The notes: generated by a model not told the origin, from the sequence alone. Positions 26,312 through 35,341 are shown, counted from the first letter of the stretch. The stretch: 64,000 bases of DNA from Candidatus Vicinibacter affinis (GCA_016714365.1 JADJNH010000005.1:186001-250000), one strand, 5' to 3'. A program made the numbers and translations.

Positions 26312-29143
26312 ATGCGACTTCTATTAATTTATATAATTCTGATTCTAAATTCCTTTACAATCTGTTCCCAAACCAATAAATTTGACTTAAGTGGTATGGT
26401 AATTGACAGTTCAAATGTTCCCTTATCCTTTGCATCTATATATTTGTTGGAGCCTGAGGACAGCAGTTTAATAGATTACACCAGGGCAGAGGAAAATGGT
26501 AGTTTTAGTTTTAAAAATATTTCTCCTAAAAAATATTTACTTAAAATTAATTATATTGGATACTTGCCTTTACAAATACAAGTGGACGCTTCCGGCTCTA
26601 GTGTTAATTTAGGTAAAATAATGCTTAAACCAATTTCTAAAGAATTGTTTGAGGTAGTTATTAAGGCTGCAAGAGCACCAATGAGCATTCGAGGAGACAC
26701 CATCGAATATGATGCTTCAACTTTTAAAGTTCCAGCCGGTTCAACCCTTGAAGATTTATTGCGCAAACTTCCTGGTATTGAATTAAACCAGGATGGATCC
26801 ATTAAATCAGAGGGTAGAGACGTAACTCGAATGACAGTGGAGGGTAAACAATTTTTTGGTGGTGATCCAAAAGCAGCAACAAAAAATCTCCCTGCAGAAG
26901 GTATTTCAAAAGTACAGGTATTCAACGAAGTTACCGAAGAGGAAAAATTAACTGGAATCAAAGGTAACTCCCAAGATAAAAGTATGAATATTACCCTAAA
27001 AGATGAATTTAAAAAAGGTGGTTTCGGAAAAATTACTGGTGGTATTGGAACTGAAGATCGCGCAGAATTAAAAGGAAATTACAATAAGTTTAATCAAAAG
27101 GAACAATTTTCAATTCTGGCCTCCGTGACCAATACAGGTAGAAATGGACTTTCTTGGAATGACTACCAGGATTTTAAAGGAAGCAATTCTTTTAATTGGA
27201 ATGATGATGGTGATTTTGGATTTAGTGGTGGTGGCTCAGTTAGGTATTACTTTTCTGAAGACGATGAAGACAATATTGAAACAAATTTTTTTGGTAGCAG
27301 CTCCAATGGCTTTCCTAAAAAATATAACGGAGGATTAAACTATAACTACGATCACAAAAAGACCAAGTTTAGCGGCACCTATTTTTATAATTTTGATGAA
27401 TTGTTCTCTGAGGCCAAAAGGTCCCAAAACTTTCTTTACCTGGATAATCCATACAACACTTTAGATACTGCATTCAGAACGAATACAAAACAAAGCCATA
27501 AAATGGATGTTCGAATTGAACAAGAATTTGACTCATTGCATAGTCTTGTATTTAAAAGCAGTATTAATATTGGTGGCGTCCAAAATGAACTTGATGGTTT
27601 CTTTACCACACTTTCTCCATCCGAAACCTTGTTGTCAGATCTGTCAATGTTTTCTCAGTACGACAATAATATAATTAATTCTCAAAGTTCAGTCATTTTT
27701 AGAAAAAAATTTAAAAGAAAAGGGAGGTCCTTGGGAGTAAGTGCAGCATATATATTTAATGTGAGTGATCGAAAATCTGAACAGGAATCCCTTAATAATT
27801 TTTACAAATTAGGCTTATTTATTGATTCCGTTGCAGTTTTGAACCAAATCTTACAAACCAACAATGATAAATCTCAAATCAAAAGCAGCGTACAATATGT
27901 TGAACCACTGGGTAAAAGATTTTTTATACAAAGCTTTTACAATTACAGTAACAGGAACACTGATTATCAAAGAGATGTATTCGATCAAATTCAAGACAGC
28001 TCTTTAAAAAATCAATTTCTGAGTAGAAACTTTGAAAACAATATTGAATATCACCGAATTGGAACCTCGCTCCGATACTCTTATAAAGGTGCCAACTTAT
28101 CTATAGGTTTAGCTTTTCAGGATCTTTTATTACAAGGACGTTTTAAGACAGGATTTGATTCGTCAAATAATGTAGAAACTAAAGTTGTGTATCAAAATTT
28201 TATTCCCAATTTTAGCTTACAGATGGATCTCAAAAAAAATAGGAATGTCAACTTTGAATATTCAGTAAATCTTAGAGAACCTTCCGTGAATGATTTATTA
28301 CCGGTGATAGACAATTCAAATCCATTATTTATCAGACTTGGGAATCCTGGATTACTGCCGGAACTTACACATCGATTTGGTGGAGGTTTCAGACAATTTA
28401 ATCCACTAAATTTTACCAACCTATGGGCTGGAATGAATTATACTTTTACTGAAAATGCATTTGTTTATGCACGGGATATTGATTCAAAAAGGATTACAAG
28501 TATCACACCAACCAATATTAGCGGCACACAGAGTATCTGGGCCAATTTAGATTTTGGTTTCCCAATAAGAAAAAATAAATTCACAATTAATACCGGATAT
28601 AATTTTAATTATAACAAAGGGTTTACTTTGATTAATTCGTTACAAGATGACATTACTACATTTGGGCATGGTTTCAACCTTCGGATAAATTTAACTCCCA
28701 TAGATCAATTTTCATTTTTTCTAAACGGTGGTGCCAGGTTTTCTGATCAAAATTCTTCCTTAAACTCATTAGAATCTACCAAGCTTCAGAATTACACTTC
28801 AGGTTTGGAGTTAAATTATAAATTCCCTTATAAACTATTTTTAAACACAAGTTTCAATTACAGTCAATTCATTAATAATTCAAGTGGTTTCAATGAATCA
28901 GTTCCACTTTTAAATGTTTCACTATATAAAGTTTTTCTAAAGGGTGATAAAGGTGAAATCAGACTTTCCGGTTATGATTTGTTTAATAAAAATTTAGGGA
29001 TCAATCAGTCTGCCTGGTCAAATATTGTAACTCAAACTACTACTTCTACTTTAGCTAGATACTTCCTGTTGAGTTTTACTTATAATATGCGTGGAATTAA
29101 AACAGCCTTGGAAAAAAACAGACGTGGACATTTTATGGGTTAG
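26312..29143 (+). CDS. Outer membrane beta-barrel protein with carboxypeptidase-regulatory-like domain
   Basis: A 943-residue outer-membrane protein. A signal peptide (about 1-19) is followed by a CarboxypepD_reg-like beta-sandwich (20-115, with VPLSFASIYLLEPED), then a plug-like region with IRGDTIEYDASTFKVPAGSTLEDLLRKLPG and a long barrel ending in aromatic strands (YFLLSFTYNMRG). This is the OMP_b-brl_3 pattern, related to TonB-dependent receptors but without a clear TonB box. It is followed 17 bases later by a GLPGLI gene, a recurrent Bacteroidetes pair; the cargo is unknown. Confidence 0.85.
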   Translation: MRLLLIYIILILNSFTICSQTNKFDLSGMVIDSSNVPLSFASIYLLEPEDSSLIDYTRAEENGSFSFKNISPKKYLLKINYIGYLPLQIQVDASGSSVNLGKIMLKPISKELFEVVIKAARAPMSIRGDTIEYDASTFKVPAGSTLEDLLRKLPGIELNQDGSIKSEGRDVTRMTVEGKQFFGGDPKAATKNLPAEGISKVQVFNEVTEEEKLTGIKGNSQDKSMNITLKDEFKKGGFGKITGGIGTEDRAELKGNYNKFNQKEQFSILASVTNTGRNGLSWNDYQDFKGSNSFNWNDDGDFGFSGGGSVRYYFSEDDEDNIETNFFGSSSNGFPKKYNGGLNYNYDHKKTKFSGTYFYNFDELFSEAKRSQNFLYLDNPYNTLDTAFRTNTKQSHKMDVRIEQEFDSLHSLVFKSSINIGGVQNELDGFFTTLSPSETLLSDLSMFSQYDNNIINSQSSVIFRKKFKRKGRSLGVSAAYIFNVSDRKSEQESLNNFYKLGLFIDSVAVLNQILQTNNDKSQIKSSVQYVEPLGKRFFIQSFYNYSNRNTDYQRDVFDQIQDSSLKNQFLSRNFENNIEYHRIGTSLRYSYKGANLSIGLAFQDLLLQGRFKTGFDSSNNVETKVVYQNFIPNFSLQMDLKKNRNVNFEYSVNLREPSVNDLLPVIDNSNPLFIRLGNPGLLPELTHRFGGGFRQFNPLNFTNLWAGMNYTFTENAFVYARDIDSKRITSITPTNISGTQSIWANLDFGFPIRKNKFTINTGYNFNYNKGFTLINSLQDDITTFGHGFNLRINLTPIDQFSFFLNGGARFSDQNSSLNSLESTKLQNYTSGLELNYKFPYKLFLNTSFNYSQFINNSSGFNESVPLLNVSLYKVFLKGDKGEIRLSGYDLFNKNLGINQSAWSNIVTQTTTSTLARYFLLSFTYNMRGIKTALEKNRRGHFMG

Positions 29144-29160
29144 TCTTAAAAAGAAAATAA

Positions 29161-29907
29161 ATGAAAAAAATATTTAAGAGTTTATTTATCAATTTGATTT
29201 TTTTGTTAAATGTCCAGGCACAAAATGTTGGTGAAATCAATTTTGAACGGACAGAATATTGGGGGAAAATCGTTCAGCGTCTGCCATATTTAAGTAAAGA
29301 AGAAAAAGACCGTTCTATTTTAACCAGAGGTCGGGATGAAGGTTACAAATCAAAGTACATACTTGCTTTTGATTCTACTCAGAGTTTCTATACTTATGAA
29401 GAAGAAAGTGCAGCTGAATCTAAATACGGATACTCCTGGCGTAAGGGTGATTACATGATTTATACTGATTTTGCTAATAAACGTAAGGTAAGGCTGATAG
29501 AGGAATTGGGTAAGACATATTTAATTGATGAAATATATCAGAGACCAAAATGGAAAATTCTGAATGAGATTAAAGATGTGGCAGGTTATATATGCATGAA
29601 AGCTGAGACTACTGATAGTATTAAAAATTATAAAATTATTGCCTGGTTTACTGATGCTTTGCCTCTTAGTACCGGACCGGAAGAATTTGAAGGGTTGCCG
29701 GGAACAATTTTAGAACTTATAAAAAACGATGGAGACGTAGTGATCTCAGCAACCTCCGTTAATTTTTCTCCAAAATCAACCCCACTTAAAATTCCCAGAA
29801 TGAAAGGCAAAAAAATTACTTCTGCGAAATTCAATGAATTGATACAAAAACACATTAAAGAAAGTATTGAGGCACAGAGAAATCCATATTGGTCTATTAG
29901 GTATTGA
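29161..29907 (+). CDS. GLPGLI family secreted protein
   Basis: A 248-residue protein with a signal peptide (KSLFINLIFLLNVQAQ). It carries the motif for which the family is named, here GLPGTILEL within GPEEFEGLPG, plus the conserved YICMKAETTDSIKNYKIIAWFTDALPL stretch that precedes it. The family is restricted largely to Bacteroidetes, is predicted to be periplasmic, and usually lies beside barrel proteins such as the one just upstream. Function unknown. Co-transcription with the barrel gene is likely given the short gap. Confidence 0.88.
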   Translation: MKKIFKSLFINLIFLLNVQAQNVGEINFERTEYWGKIVQRLPYLSKEEKDRSILTRGRDEGYKSKYILAFDSTQSFYTYEEESAAESKYGYSWRKGDYMIYTDFANKRKVRLIEELGKTYLIDEIYQRPKWKILNEIKDVAGYICMKAETTDSIKNYKIIAWFTDALPLSTGPEEFEGLPGTILELIKNDGDVVISATSVNFSPKSTPLKIPRMKGKKITSAKFNELIQKHIKESIEAQRNPYWSIRY

Positions 29908-30049
29908 ATTTTCTTTGAACTATTTGTCAAATTAATTCAGTTTTTCTGAAGCTGAATATTCAAAAAGTAATTTTATTTATTAAATGTGCATCCACCCATG
30001 TGGACAATCATATACCTTTGCACCTTATTTTAAAATCTATACGAATTCT

Positions 30050-31690
30050 ATGATCAGTGCGGTAAATATTACATTGTCTTTTGGCGGCCGGATGCTTTTT
30101 GATGAAGTGAACATTAGTTTTACGAAAGGTAACTGCTATGGAATCATAGGTGCAAATGGCACAGGAAAAAGTACTTTTTTGAAAATTTTGAGTGGTGACA
30201 TTATTCCTAATAAAGGTGGGGTAGAACTCAGTCCGGGAGAACGTATAGGCATTTTAAGACAAGATCATTCTGCCTATAATGATGACACTGTATTAAATAC
30301 AGTAATGAAAGGACACAATACGCTTTACGATTTAATTCATAAAAGAGAGGCTTTATATTCCAAAAGTGATTTTTCTGAAGAAGATGGTCTATTGGCAGCT
30401 AAATACGAAGAGGATTTTGGGGAAATGGGCGGTTATACCGCAGACAGTGAAGCCGCCTCATTATTAAGCTCCCTTGGGGTTATGGAAGACTATCATTATC
30501 AGTTGATGTCTGACATTCCGGGAACACTTAAAGTAAAAATTTTATTAGCACAGGCTTTATTTGGAAATCCTGATATACTTCTATTGGATGAACCTACCAA
30601 TGATCTCGACATTGAAACCGTTGAATGGCTTGAGGAATTTTTGAGTAAATATGAAAATACAGTAATAGTAGTGAGTCATGATAGGCATTTTCTGGATGCT
30701 GTTTGTACCCATGTGGCAGATGTAGATCGTCAAAAAATAAAAATTTACACAGGAAACTATACCTTCTGGTATGAAACGAGTCAATTGGTGGCAAGGCAAT
30801 TAAGAGATGAGAATAAGAAAAATGAAGACCGCAAAAAAGAATTATTGGATTTTATCGCTCGTTTTTCTGCCAATGCATCAAAGAGCAAACAGGCAACCAG
30901 TCGTAAAAAAGCTTTGGAAAAACTGGTAATTGAAGACATCACACCATCCTCCAGAAAATACCCTGGAATTATCTTTAAACCAGAGAGACCTGTTGGAGAT
31001 CAAATTCTGAATGTTGAGAATCTTTCAGCTCGCACAGAAGACAGATCCTTGTTTAAAAATCTTAATTTCAGAATCAATAAAGGAGATAAAATTGGTTTTT
31101 TATGTAAAGACCAAATGGCAATTCACTATTTATTTGATATTCTGAATGATAAAGCTAAACCTGAAGAAGGAAAAATAGAATTTGGCTCAACAATCACAAA
31201 AGCCTACCTGCCAATAGAACACAACAGTTATTTTCAAGAACAACTTAGTTTGATGGATTGGCTAAGAAATTTTGTTCCGGCCAGTGTCAAAGATGTGGAT
31301 GAAGTTTTTTTAAGAGGTTATTTGGGTAGAATGCTGTTCAGTGGAGATGAAGTTAATAAAAGTGTAAAGGTGCTTAGTGGCGGTGAAAAAGTTCGTTGTC
31401 TTCTTTCAATGATGATGCTCCAGGGACCTAATCTTATAATTTTAGATGAACCTACTAATCATTTGGATTTAGAAAGTATTCAAGCCTTTAATGAAAATGT
31501 AATGGAATTTCAGGGAGTCGTGTTGATCAGTTCACATGATCACACCTTTATGGAATCTGTCTGCAATAGAGTAATCGAAATATTACCGGATGGTTGTATT
31601 GATAAAATTATTGATTTCGATGTTTACTACCATGACGAAACGATCAAAGAAATGCGTCGTAAAGCATGGCAATCATACCAGATTAATTAA
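30050..31690 (+). CDS. ABC-F family ATPase, YbiT-like, with degenerate second P-loop
   Basis: A 546-residue ABC-F protein with two nucleotide-binding domains and no transmembrane segment; family members act on ribosomes. Domain 1 has Walker A GANGTGKST (about 34-42) and Walker B LLLDEPTNDLD. The linker contains FSANASKSKQATSRKKALEK, as in E. coli YbiT. Domain 2 keeps the LSGGEK signature and LIILDEPTNHLD, but the Walker A position (about 350-358) reads FLCKDQMAIHYL, with no GxxGxGK[ST]. ATP binding there should be impaired. I recall similar P-loop loss in other Bacteroidetes YbiT-like proteins. The ATG at 30050 is used; upstream codons in frame match nothing. Its stop overlaps the convergent ABC ATPase gene by four bases. 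Confidence 0.88.
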   Translation: MISAVNITLSFGGRMLFDEVNISFTKGNCYGIIGANGTGKSTFLKILSGDIIPNKGGVELSPGERIGILRQDHSAYNDDTVLNTVMKGHNTLYDLIHKREALYSKSDFSEEDGLLAAKYEEDFGEMGGYTADSEAASLLSSLGVMEDYHYQLMSDIPGTLKVKILLAQALFGNPDILLLDEPTNDLDIETVEWLEEFLSKYENTVIVVSHDRHFLDAVCTHVADVDRQKIKIYTGNYTFWYETSQLVARQLRDENKKNEDRKKELLDFIARFSANASKSKQATSRKKALEKLVIEDITPSSRKYPGIIFKPERPVGDQILNVENLSARTEDRSLFKNLNFRINKGDKIGFLCKDQMAIHYLFDILNDKAKPEEGKIEFGSTITKAYLPIEHNSYFQEQLSLMDWLRNFVPASVKDVDEVFLRGYLGRMLFSGDEVNKSVKVLSGGEKVRCLLSMMMLQGPNLIILDEPTNHLDLESIQAFNENVMEFQGVVLISSHDHTFMESVCNRVIEILPDGCIDKIIDFDVYYHDETIKEMRRKAWQSYQIN

Positions 31691-32448
31691 TAATTCTTTT
31701 CCAACAAATGAGTTTGGCTAGAATAAGTAGCAGAAATATTTTCTTTAGTAAATACCTCTGAAGTGTCTCCAAAAGCTATTAGTTTTTGATTTATCATGAT
31801 GACCCGGTCAAAATAATTTTGGACTGAATCCAGGTCATGATGTACTACTAAAATAGTTTTTCCACAAGCAGCCAGTTCCTTAAGAATTTTAATCATTCTC
31901 TGCTCAGTCCTTACATCTACCCCTACAAAGGGTTCATCCATCAGAAAAATATCTGCTTCTTGGCACAATGCTCTTGCTAAAAATACTCTTTGTTGTTGGC
32001 CTCCTGATAACTCCCCAATTTGTCTGTTTGCATAATTGGTCATATTCAATTGCGCCAGTGCCGCCTCGGCTTTTGCCTTGTCTTCTTTATTTATCCATTG
32101 ATACCATTCCTTGTGTGGATATCTTCCCATCAAAACAATATCCATAACTGTTGCTGGAAATTGCCAATCCACTTCATCTTTTTGTGGTACATATGCAATA
32201 CGAGTGATATTTTCTGCGACGGGTCGGCCAAATAGTCTTATTTCGCCTGCATTGGCTTTAATTTGATTAAGAATGCATTTGAATAAAGTTGATTTTCCGG
32301 CTCCGTTTGGACCAATGAGTCCATAAATATGGTGGGCCTCAATATGTAAATAAATATTTGACAAGACCCTTTTTTGATCATAAGCCACTGAAACTCCTTT
32401 GAGCTCTACAGGATATTTTATTTGATCTAAACTTGTATTTGTTGCCAT
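31687..32448 (-). CDS. Zinc/manganese ABC importer ATPase (TroB/ZnuC-like)
   Basis: A single nucleotide-binding domain of about 253 residues. It has Walker A GPNGAGKSTLFK, a Q-loop in AYVPQKDEVDWQFP, the signature LSGGQQQRVFLARAL, Walker B IFLMDEP and the switch histidine in ILVVHHDLDSV. The PQKDEVDW segment is characteristic of the Mn/Zn/Fe (ZnuC/TroB/MntB) subgroup. The ATG at 32448 is two bases past the stop of the binding-protein gene. It is the last gene of the operon; a permease gene should follow but the convergent ABC-F gene begins immediately, so the membrane partner must be encoded elsewhere or be missing. Confidence 0.88.
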   Translation of the reverse strand: MATNTSLDQIKYPVELKGVSVAYDQKRVLSNIYLHIEAHHIYGLIGPNGAGKSTLFKCILNQIKANAGEIRLFGRPVAENITRIAYVPQKDEVDWQFPATVMDIVLMGRYPHKEWYQWINKEDKAKAEAALAQLNMTNYANRQIGELSGGQQQRVFLARALCQEADIFLMDEPFVGVDVRTEQRMIKILKELAACGKTILVVHHDLDSVQNYFDRVIMINQKLIAFGDTSEVFTKENISATYSSQTHLLEKNY

Positions 32449-32450
32449 TT

Positions 32451-33431
32451 TCAATTTTTATTTATGAAATAAATCAATCCAAATGCGAAAACATAAAACA
32501 GTGTTATCCAGAGGAAGATCAAACTGCCAGTGCTCTTCTTCTTTGTTTGCGAATCTTCGACGGATTTAGAAAGTGCCTCACTGATTACGGTCGCATTGTG
32601 TTTCAACATTTTTATATAAGTAGACGCTGGACTTGATGGATCTCCAAGTGAATCAGCATATAATTTTCCTCCTATCTCAATTTTGTTTTCTGCTCTTAAT
32701 TGTTGCATCATTTTAGGATTGATAGTGCTTTCTACAAAAATAGCCGAAACCCCTTGGTCCTTTATAATCTTATGAATGTGCACTAATGTGGCGGATTGAA
32801 CATCTGCTTCAGTAGAAGTTCCCTGCAGTGGTTCTAATTGTATTCCATACTTTTTTCCGAAATAGTGAAAAGCATCATGAGAAGTTATCAATACTCTCCT
32901 TTCTTTAGGAATTGCATTAATTTTTTCTTGTACAAATCTGTGAAGCTCCTCCAATTCTTTCTTGTATACTCCAAAATTATACGCAAATTCGTCTGCGTAT
33001 AAAGGAACCAATTCGGATAAAGCTTTGGCAATGTTTGAGGCATAAATTATTCCATTCTCTACATCCATCCAGGCATGAGGATCAGTAGCATTGTGAAAAT
33101 CCTTACTTTCAATAGCTTGAATTCCTTCAGTGATGAGAACCACCTTTGCTTTAGTTCCGGAATTTTGAATCAATTTTCCTAACCAACCTTCAAAAGTCAA
33201 TCCATTTATTAAAATTAAATCCGCGTTTCCCACTTTAACCAAATCAGCTGGGGTGGGTTCATATAAATGAGGGTCCGAACCAATGGGTACGATTAAGTCA
33301 AGATCTATTCTTTCCGAACCAATCACAGCACACATATCAGCCCACATAGAAGCAGTGGCAATCACTTTGGGCTTTCCAAAAACACAAGTACTAATCAAAA
33401 AGCATACTGTAATATTTTGAATAGTTTTCAT
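32451..33431 (-). CDS. TroA/ZnuA-like metal-binding protein with C-terminal membrane helix
   Basis: A cluster A-I periplasmic binding protein of about 326 residues. It has an N-terminal signal peptide (KTIQNITVCFLISTCVFG). The expected metal ligands are visible: His in SDPHLYEP, His in TDPHAWMD, His in TSHDAFHYF and Asp in LYADSLG, giving the H-H-H-D set of Treponema TroA rather than the Glu-containing Mn set of PsaA. A hydrophobic helix at the C-terminus (SLIFLWITLFYVFAFGLIYF) should anchor it in the inner membrane, which is unusual for this family. The ATG at 33431 is one base past the mntR stop; the frame extends to a TTG without gain. Confidence 0.85.
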   Translation of the reverse strand: MKTIQNITVCFLISTCVFGKPKVIATASMWADMCAVIGSERIDLDLIVPIGSDPHLYEPTPADLVKVGNADLILINGLTFEGWLGKLIQNSGTKAKVVLITEGIQAIESKDFHNATDPHAWMDVENGIIYASNIAKALSELVPLYADEFAYNFGVYKKELEELHRFVQEKINAIPKERRVLITSHDAFHYFGKKYGIQLEPLQGTSTEADVQSATLVHIHKIIKDQGVSAIFVESTINPKMMQQLRAENKIEIGGKLYADSLGDPSSPASTYIKMLKHNATVISEALSKSVEDSQTKKKSTGSLIFLWITLFYVFAFGLIYFINKN

Positions 33432-33432
33432 C

Positions 33433-34098
33433 TTATATAGTTTTAACAAGTATTTCTTTACTTACATTATAGCTCAATGTTATAGTATTTAAGGCCTCAT
33501 TCTGAAGGATCATGGATTTGTCAAAATGTGTGTAATCCAATATTGCTAACTCCTTTCCAGGATAGATAAATATCTCTTCCAGGTATTTTAGAAAATTAGC
33601 TTCTGAAGTTTTCACCCCTAATATTTGAACCCTTGTACCCTTTACCTTTATATTGCTTAATGGCGTCTGGTGTCTGAATGTAAAACTGCCATTTTGATTT
33701 GGGATAGGATCTCCATGCGGATCAAATTTAGGATAGTCAAGAAATTCATCAAGCTTTTGGACCAAAGCACTGGATTTAATATGCTCAAGTTGCTCCGCAA
33801 CATCATGAATCTCATCCCATTTGAAACCAAGTTTTTCAAATAAAAATACCTCCCAAAGACGATGCTTTCGTACCAGGTCCAGCGCAAGCTTTTGACCCTC
33901 CTTACTTAAATTGACGCCATAATATTTTTCATAACTGATCAATTGCTTTTCAGCCAGCCTCTTTATCATATCGGTAACCGAAGCCGAGGTTGTTCCTAAT
34001 TCCTCCGCAATAGCCTTAGTGGAAATGTTTTGATCTCCATTTCTTTCGGCTATTTTGTATATTGCCTTCAGATAATTTTCTTCCGTAAAGCTTAACAT
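33433..34098 (-). CDS. mntR: MntR/DtxR-family metal-dependent repressor
   Basis: A 221-residue regulator. The N-terminal winged helix-turn-helix (residues 1-65, with ISTKAIAEELGTTSASVTDMIKRL) is followed by the dimerisation and metal-binding domain, with candidate ligands in RKHRLWEVF and WDEIHDVAEQLEHI, and an SH3/FeoA-like C-terminal domain from about residue 150 (IKVKGTRVQILGV). DtxR-family proteins repress metal uptake when Mn2+ or Fe2+ is bound. It is the first gene of an operon with the binding protein and ABC ATPase. A palindrome overlaps its predicted promoter (34109-34124), suggesting autoregulation. Whether it senses Mn, Fe or Zn cannot be read with certainty. Confidence 0.88.
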   Translation of the reverse strand: MLSFTEENYLKAIYKIAERNGDQNISTKAIAEELGTTSASVTDMIKRLAEKQLISYEKYYGVNLSKEGQKLALDLVRKHRLWEVFLFEKLGFKWDEIHDVAEQLEHIKSSALVQKLDEFLDYPKFDPHGDPIPNQNGSFTFRHQTPLSNIKVKGTRVQILGVKTSEANFLKYLEEIFIYPGKELAILDYTHFDKSMILQNEALNTITLSYNVSKEILVKTI

Positions 34099-34108
34099 GT
34101 TTCAAAAT

Positions 34109-34124
34109 TTTAGACAAATCTAAA
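34109..34124. promoter_or_regulatory. Candidate MntR operator overlapping the mntR promoter
   Basis: A perfect inverted repeat, TTTAGA-CAAA-TCTAAA, lies 10 bases upstream of the mntR ATG. On the minus strand it includes the -7 box TAGATTTG (bases 34115-34122), which is spaced 19 bases from a TTTG -33 element (34142-34145). Binding here would block the promoter. The spacing and symmetry fit a DtxR-family site; assignment to MntR is inference from position. Confidence 0.6.
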
Positions 34125-34145
34125 TTAATTTTTAATACAATCAAA
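34115..34145 (-). promoter_or_regulatory. Predicted mntR operon promoter
   Basis: Minus-strand -33 TTTG (34142-34145) and -7 TAGATTTG (34115-34122) separated by 19 bases, within the 17-23 range of the Bacteroidetes consensus. This is one of the best complete promoters in the window. Confidence 0.55.
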
Positions 34146-34147
34146 AT

Positions 34148-34723
34148 ATGAACCCAGACTTTCTTATTCTCAGTCGTATCATTCGCGAAAGAAGAGCTGT
34201 TTTTCCTCAATTCTATAAGCCGGGAAAAATATCTAAAGCGTTGTTATTAAACATTTTAGAGAATGGAATTTGGGCTCCAACTCATAAAAAAACACAGCCC
34301 TGGAGGTTTATCATTATTCAAGATGAAAAACTAGTGGATCTTTCTAAGTTTTTGGCAGAACATTATAAAAGTATCACTCCTGAAGAATCATTTTCAGAAC
34401 AAAAAATGATAAAAGCTTCTGAAAAGCCTCTTCAATCAGCATGCGTTATTGCTTTGTGCCTGCATAGAAGTTCAGAAGAGCTCATACCGGCCTGGGAGGA
34501 AACTGCCGCCCTTTCATGTGCCACACAGAATATCTGGCTTTCTGCAAGTGCTTTGGGAATTGGGGCCTATTGGAGCACACCTTCGGCTATTTACAAAATG
34601 AATGATTTTTTAAAGTTACAGAAAAATGAAGAGTGTCTCGGACTCTTTTATATGGGTTGGAAGAAAGAAATTGTGTTGCCGGCCGAAAGATGGGATTTAG
34701 ACAAAGTCGTTAGAGAGTTATGA
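34148..34723 (+). CDS. Nitroreductase family protein (YdjA-like)
   Basis: A 191-residue flavin-dependent oxidoreductase-fold protein. The FMN-binding signature is at the N-terminus, SRIIRERRAVFPQFYKPG, followed by LENGIWAPTHKKTQPWRFIII, the usual second FMN contact. The C-terminal part has ALGIGAYWSTPSAIY and GLFYMGWKK. Length and motifs match the small YdjA/DrgA-type nitroreductases that form FMN homodimers and use NAD(P)H; the natural substrate is unknown. It is divergent from mntR with 49 bases between start codons, so the mntR operator could affect both. A rho-independent-type hairpin follows. Confidence 0.85.
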   Translation: MNPDFLILSRIIRERRAVFPQFYKPGKISKALLLNILENGIWAPTHKKTQPWRFIIIQDEKLVDLSKFLAEHYKSITPEESFSEQKMIKASEKPLQSACVIALCLHRSSEELIPAWEETAALSCATQNIWLSASALGIGAYWSTPSAIYKMNDFLKLQKNEECLGLFYMGWKKEIVLPAERWDLDKVVREL

Positions 34724-34760
34724 AAAACCCCCATCTTTTTAGAAGACAGGGGCTTTTGTT
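34724..34760. terminator. Terminator-like hairpin between convergent genes
   Basis: Directly after the nitroreductase stop, an AAAA-x-CCCC-TCTT arm pairs with AGA-GGGG-x-TTTT across a short loop, ending in a T-rich tract (CTTTTGTT). The A-rich left flank means it could also terminate the opposing gene ending at 34775. Confidence 0.6.
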
Positions 34761-34774
34761 ATTATTATTTTCAA

Positions 34775-35188
34775 TCAGGATCTCCCTAACCACCAACCTG
34801 CTATTGCTCCAGCTATGGCACTGTTAATAGTATAAACCACTATGTCTAAAATTGCCCCATTCAACTGCATAATGTTAGAGGTAGCATAACCCACCATGTC
34901 AAAACCTAAAGAAATTAAAAAACCCATTGTGGCACCTGCTTTAATTCCACCAGCGGCAGAACTTATTCCAGCCCAGTTTCCAAAGACATAAGCAAGTGTA
35001 AACCCCATGCCTAAACTACCCAATATCAAAGCCCAATAAACCATGTCAGAGTCTGCTCTCATTACGCCTGTTGCTGAACCTTGCATGCTGGCAAAAGTGC
35101 TTTCCAAAAGTGTTGCATACATAATCCAGCCTAAAAAGAAATAGGCCACCCCGGCTAATATTCCGGCTACAATTGTTTTTGTGTTCAT
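34775..35188 (-). CDS. Small four-helix membrane protein, function unknown
   Basis: A 137-residue integral membrane protein with four predicted helices: IVAGILAGVAYFFLGWIMYA, MVYWALILGSLGMGFTLAYVFG, AGATMGFLISLGFDMVGYA and AILDIVVYTINSAIAGAIAGWWLG. The glycine-rich helices and the short loops are consistent with a small transporter-like or structural membrane protein. I do not recognise a characterised family. It is monocistronic, convergent with the nitroreductase gene and divergent from yifB. Confidence 0.7.
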   Translation of the reverse strand: MNTKTIVAGILAGVAYFFLGWIMYATLLESTFASMQGSATGVMRADSDMVYWALILGSLGMGFTLAYVFGNWAGISSAAGGIKAGATMGFLISLGFDMVGYATSNIMQLNGAILDIVVYTINSAIAGAIAGWWLGRS

Positions 35189-35341
35189 AAAATTTGGTTT
35201 AAATAGTTTAAAAAATTTGTTTGATAAGTAAATCTATAACATTTCATAATTAAAGCCAAGCATTTTGCTATTTTTCAATACTTTTGTGACGACACCCACC
35301 CTCATTAGTTTGGGAATATTTTACTAATACAAATTTTGAAA

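Noticed and set aside
26551..26961. Minus-strand ORF of 136 codons inside the outer-membrane barrel gene
   Set aside because: It is a shadow frame of a clearly coding region; no start signal or protein motif supports it.
32451..33431. Manganese-specific binding protein
   Set aside because: The third ligand position is His (TSHDAFHYF) rather than the Glu of PsaA/MntC, so a TroA-like Zn/Mn protein is the safer call.
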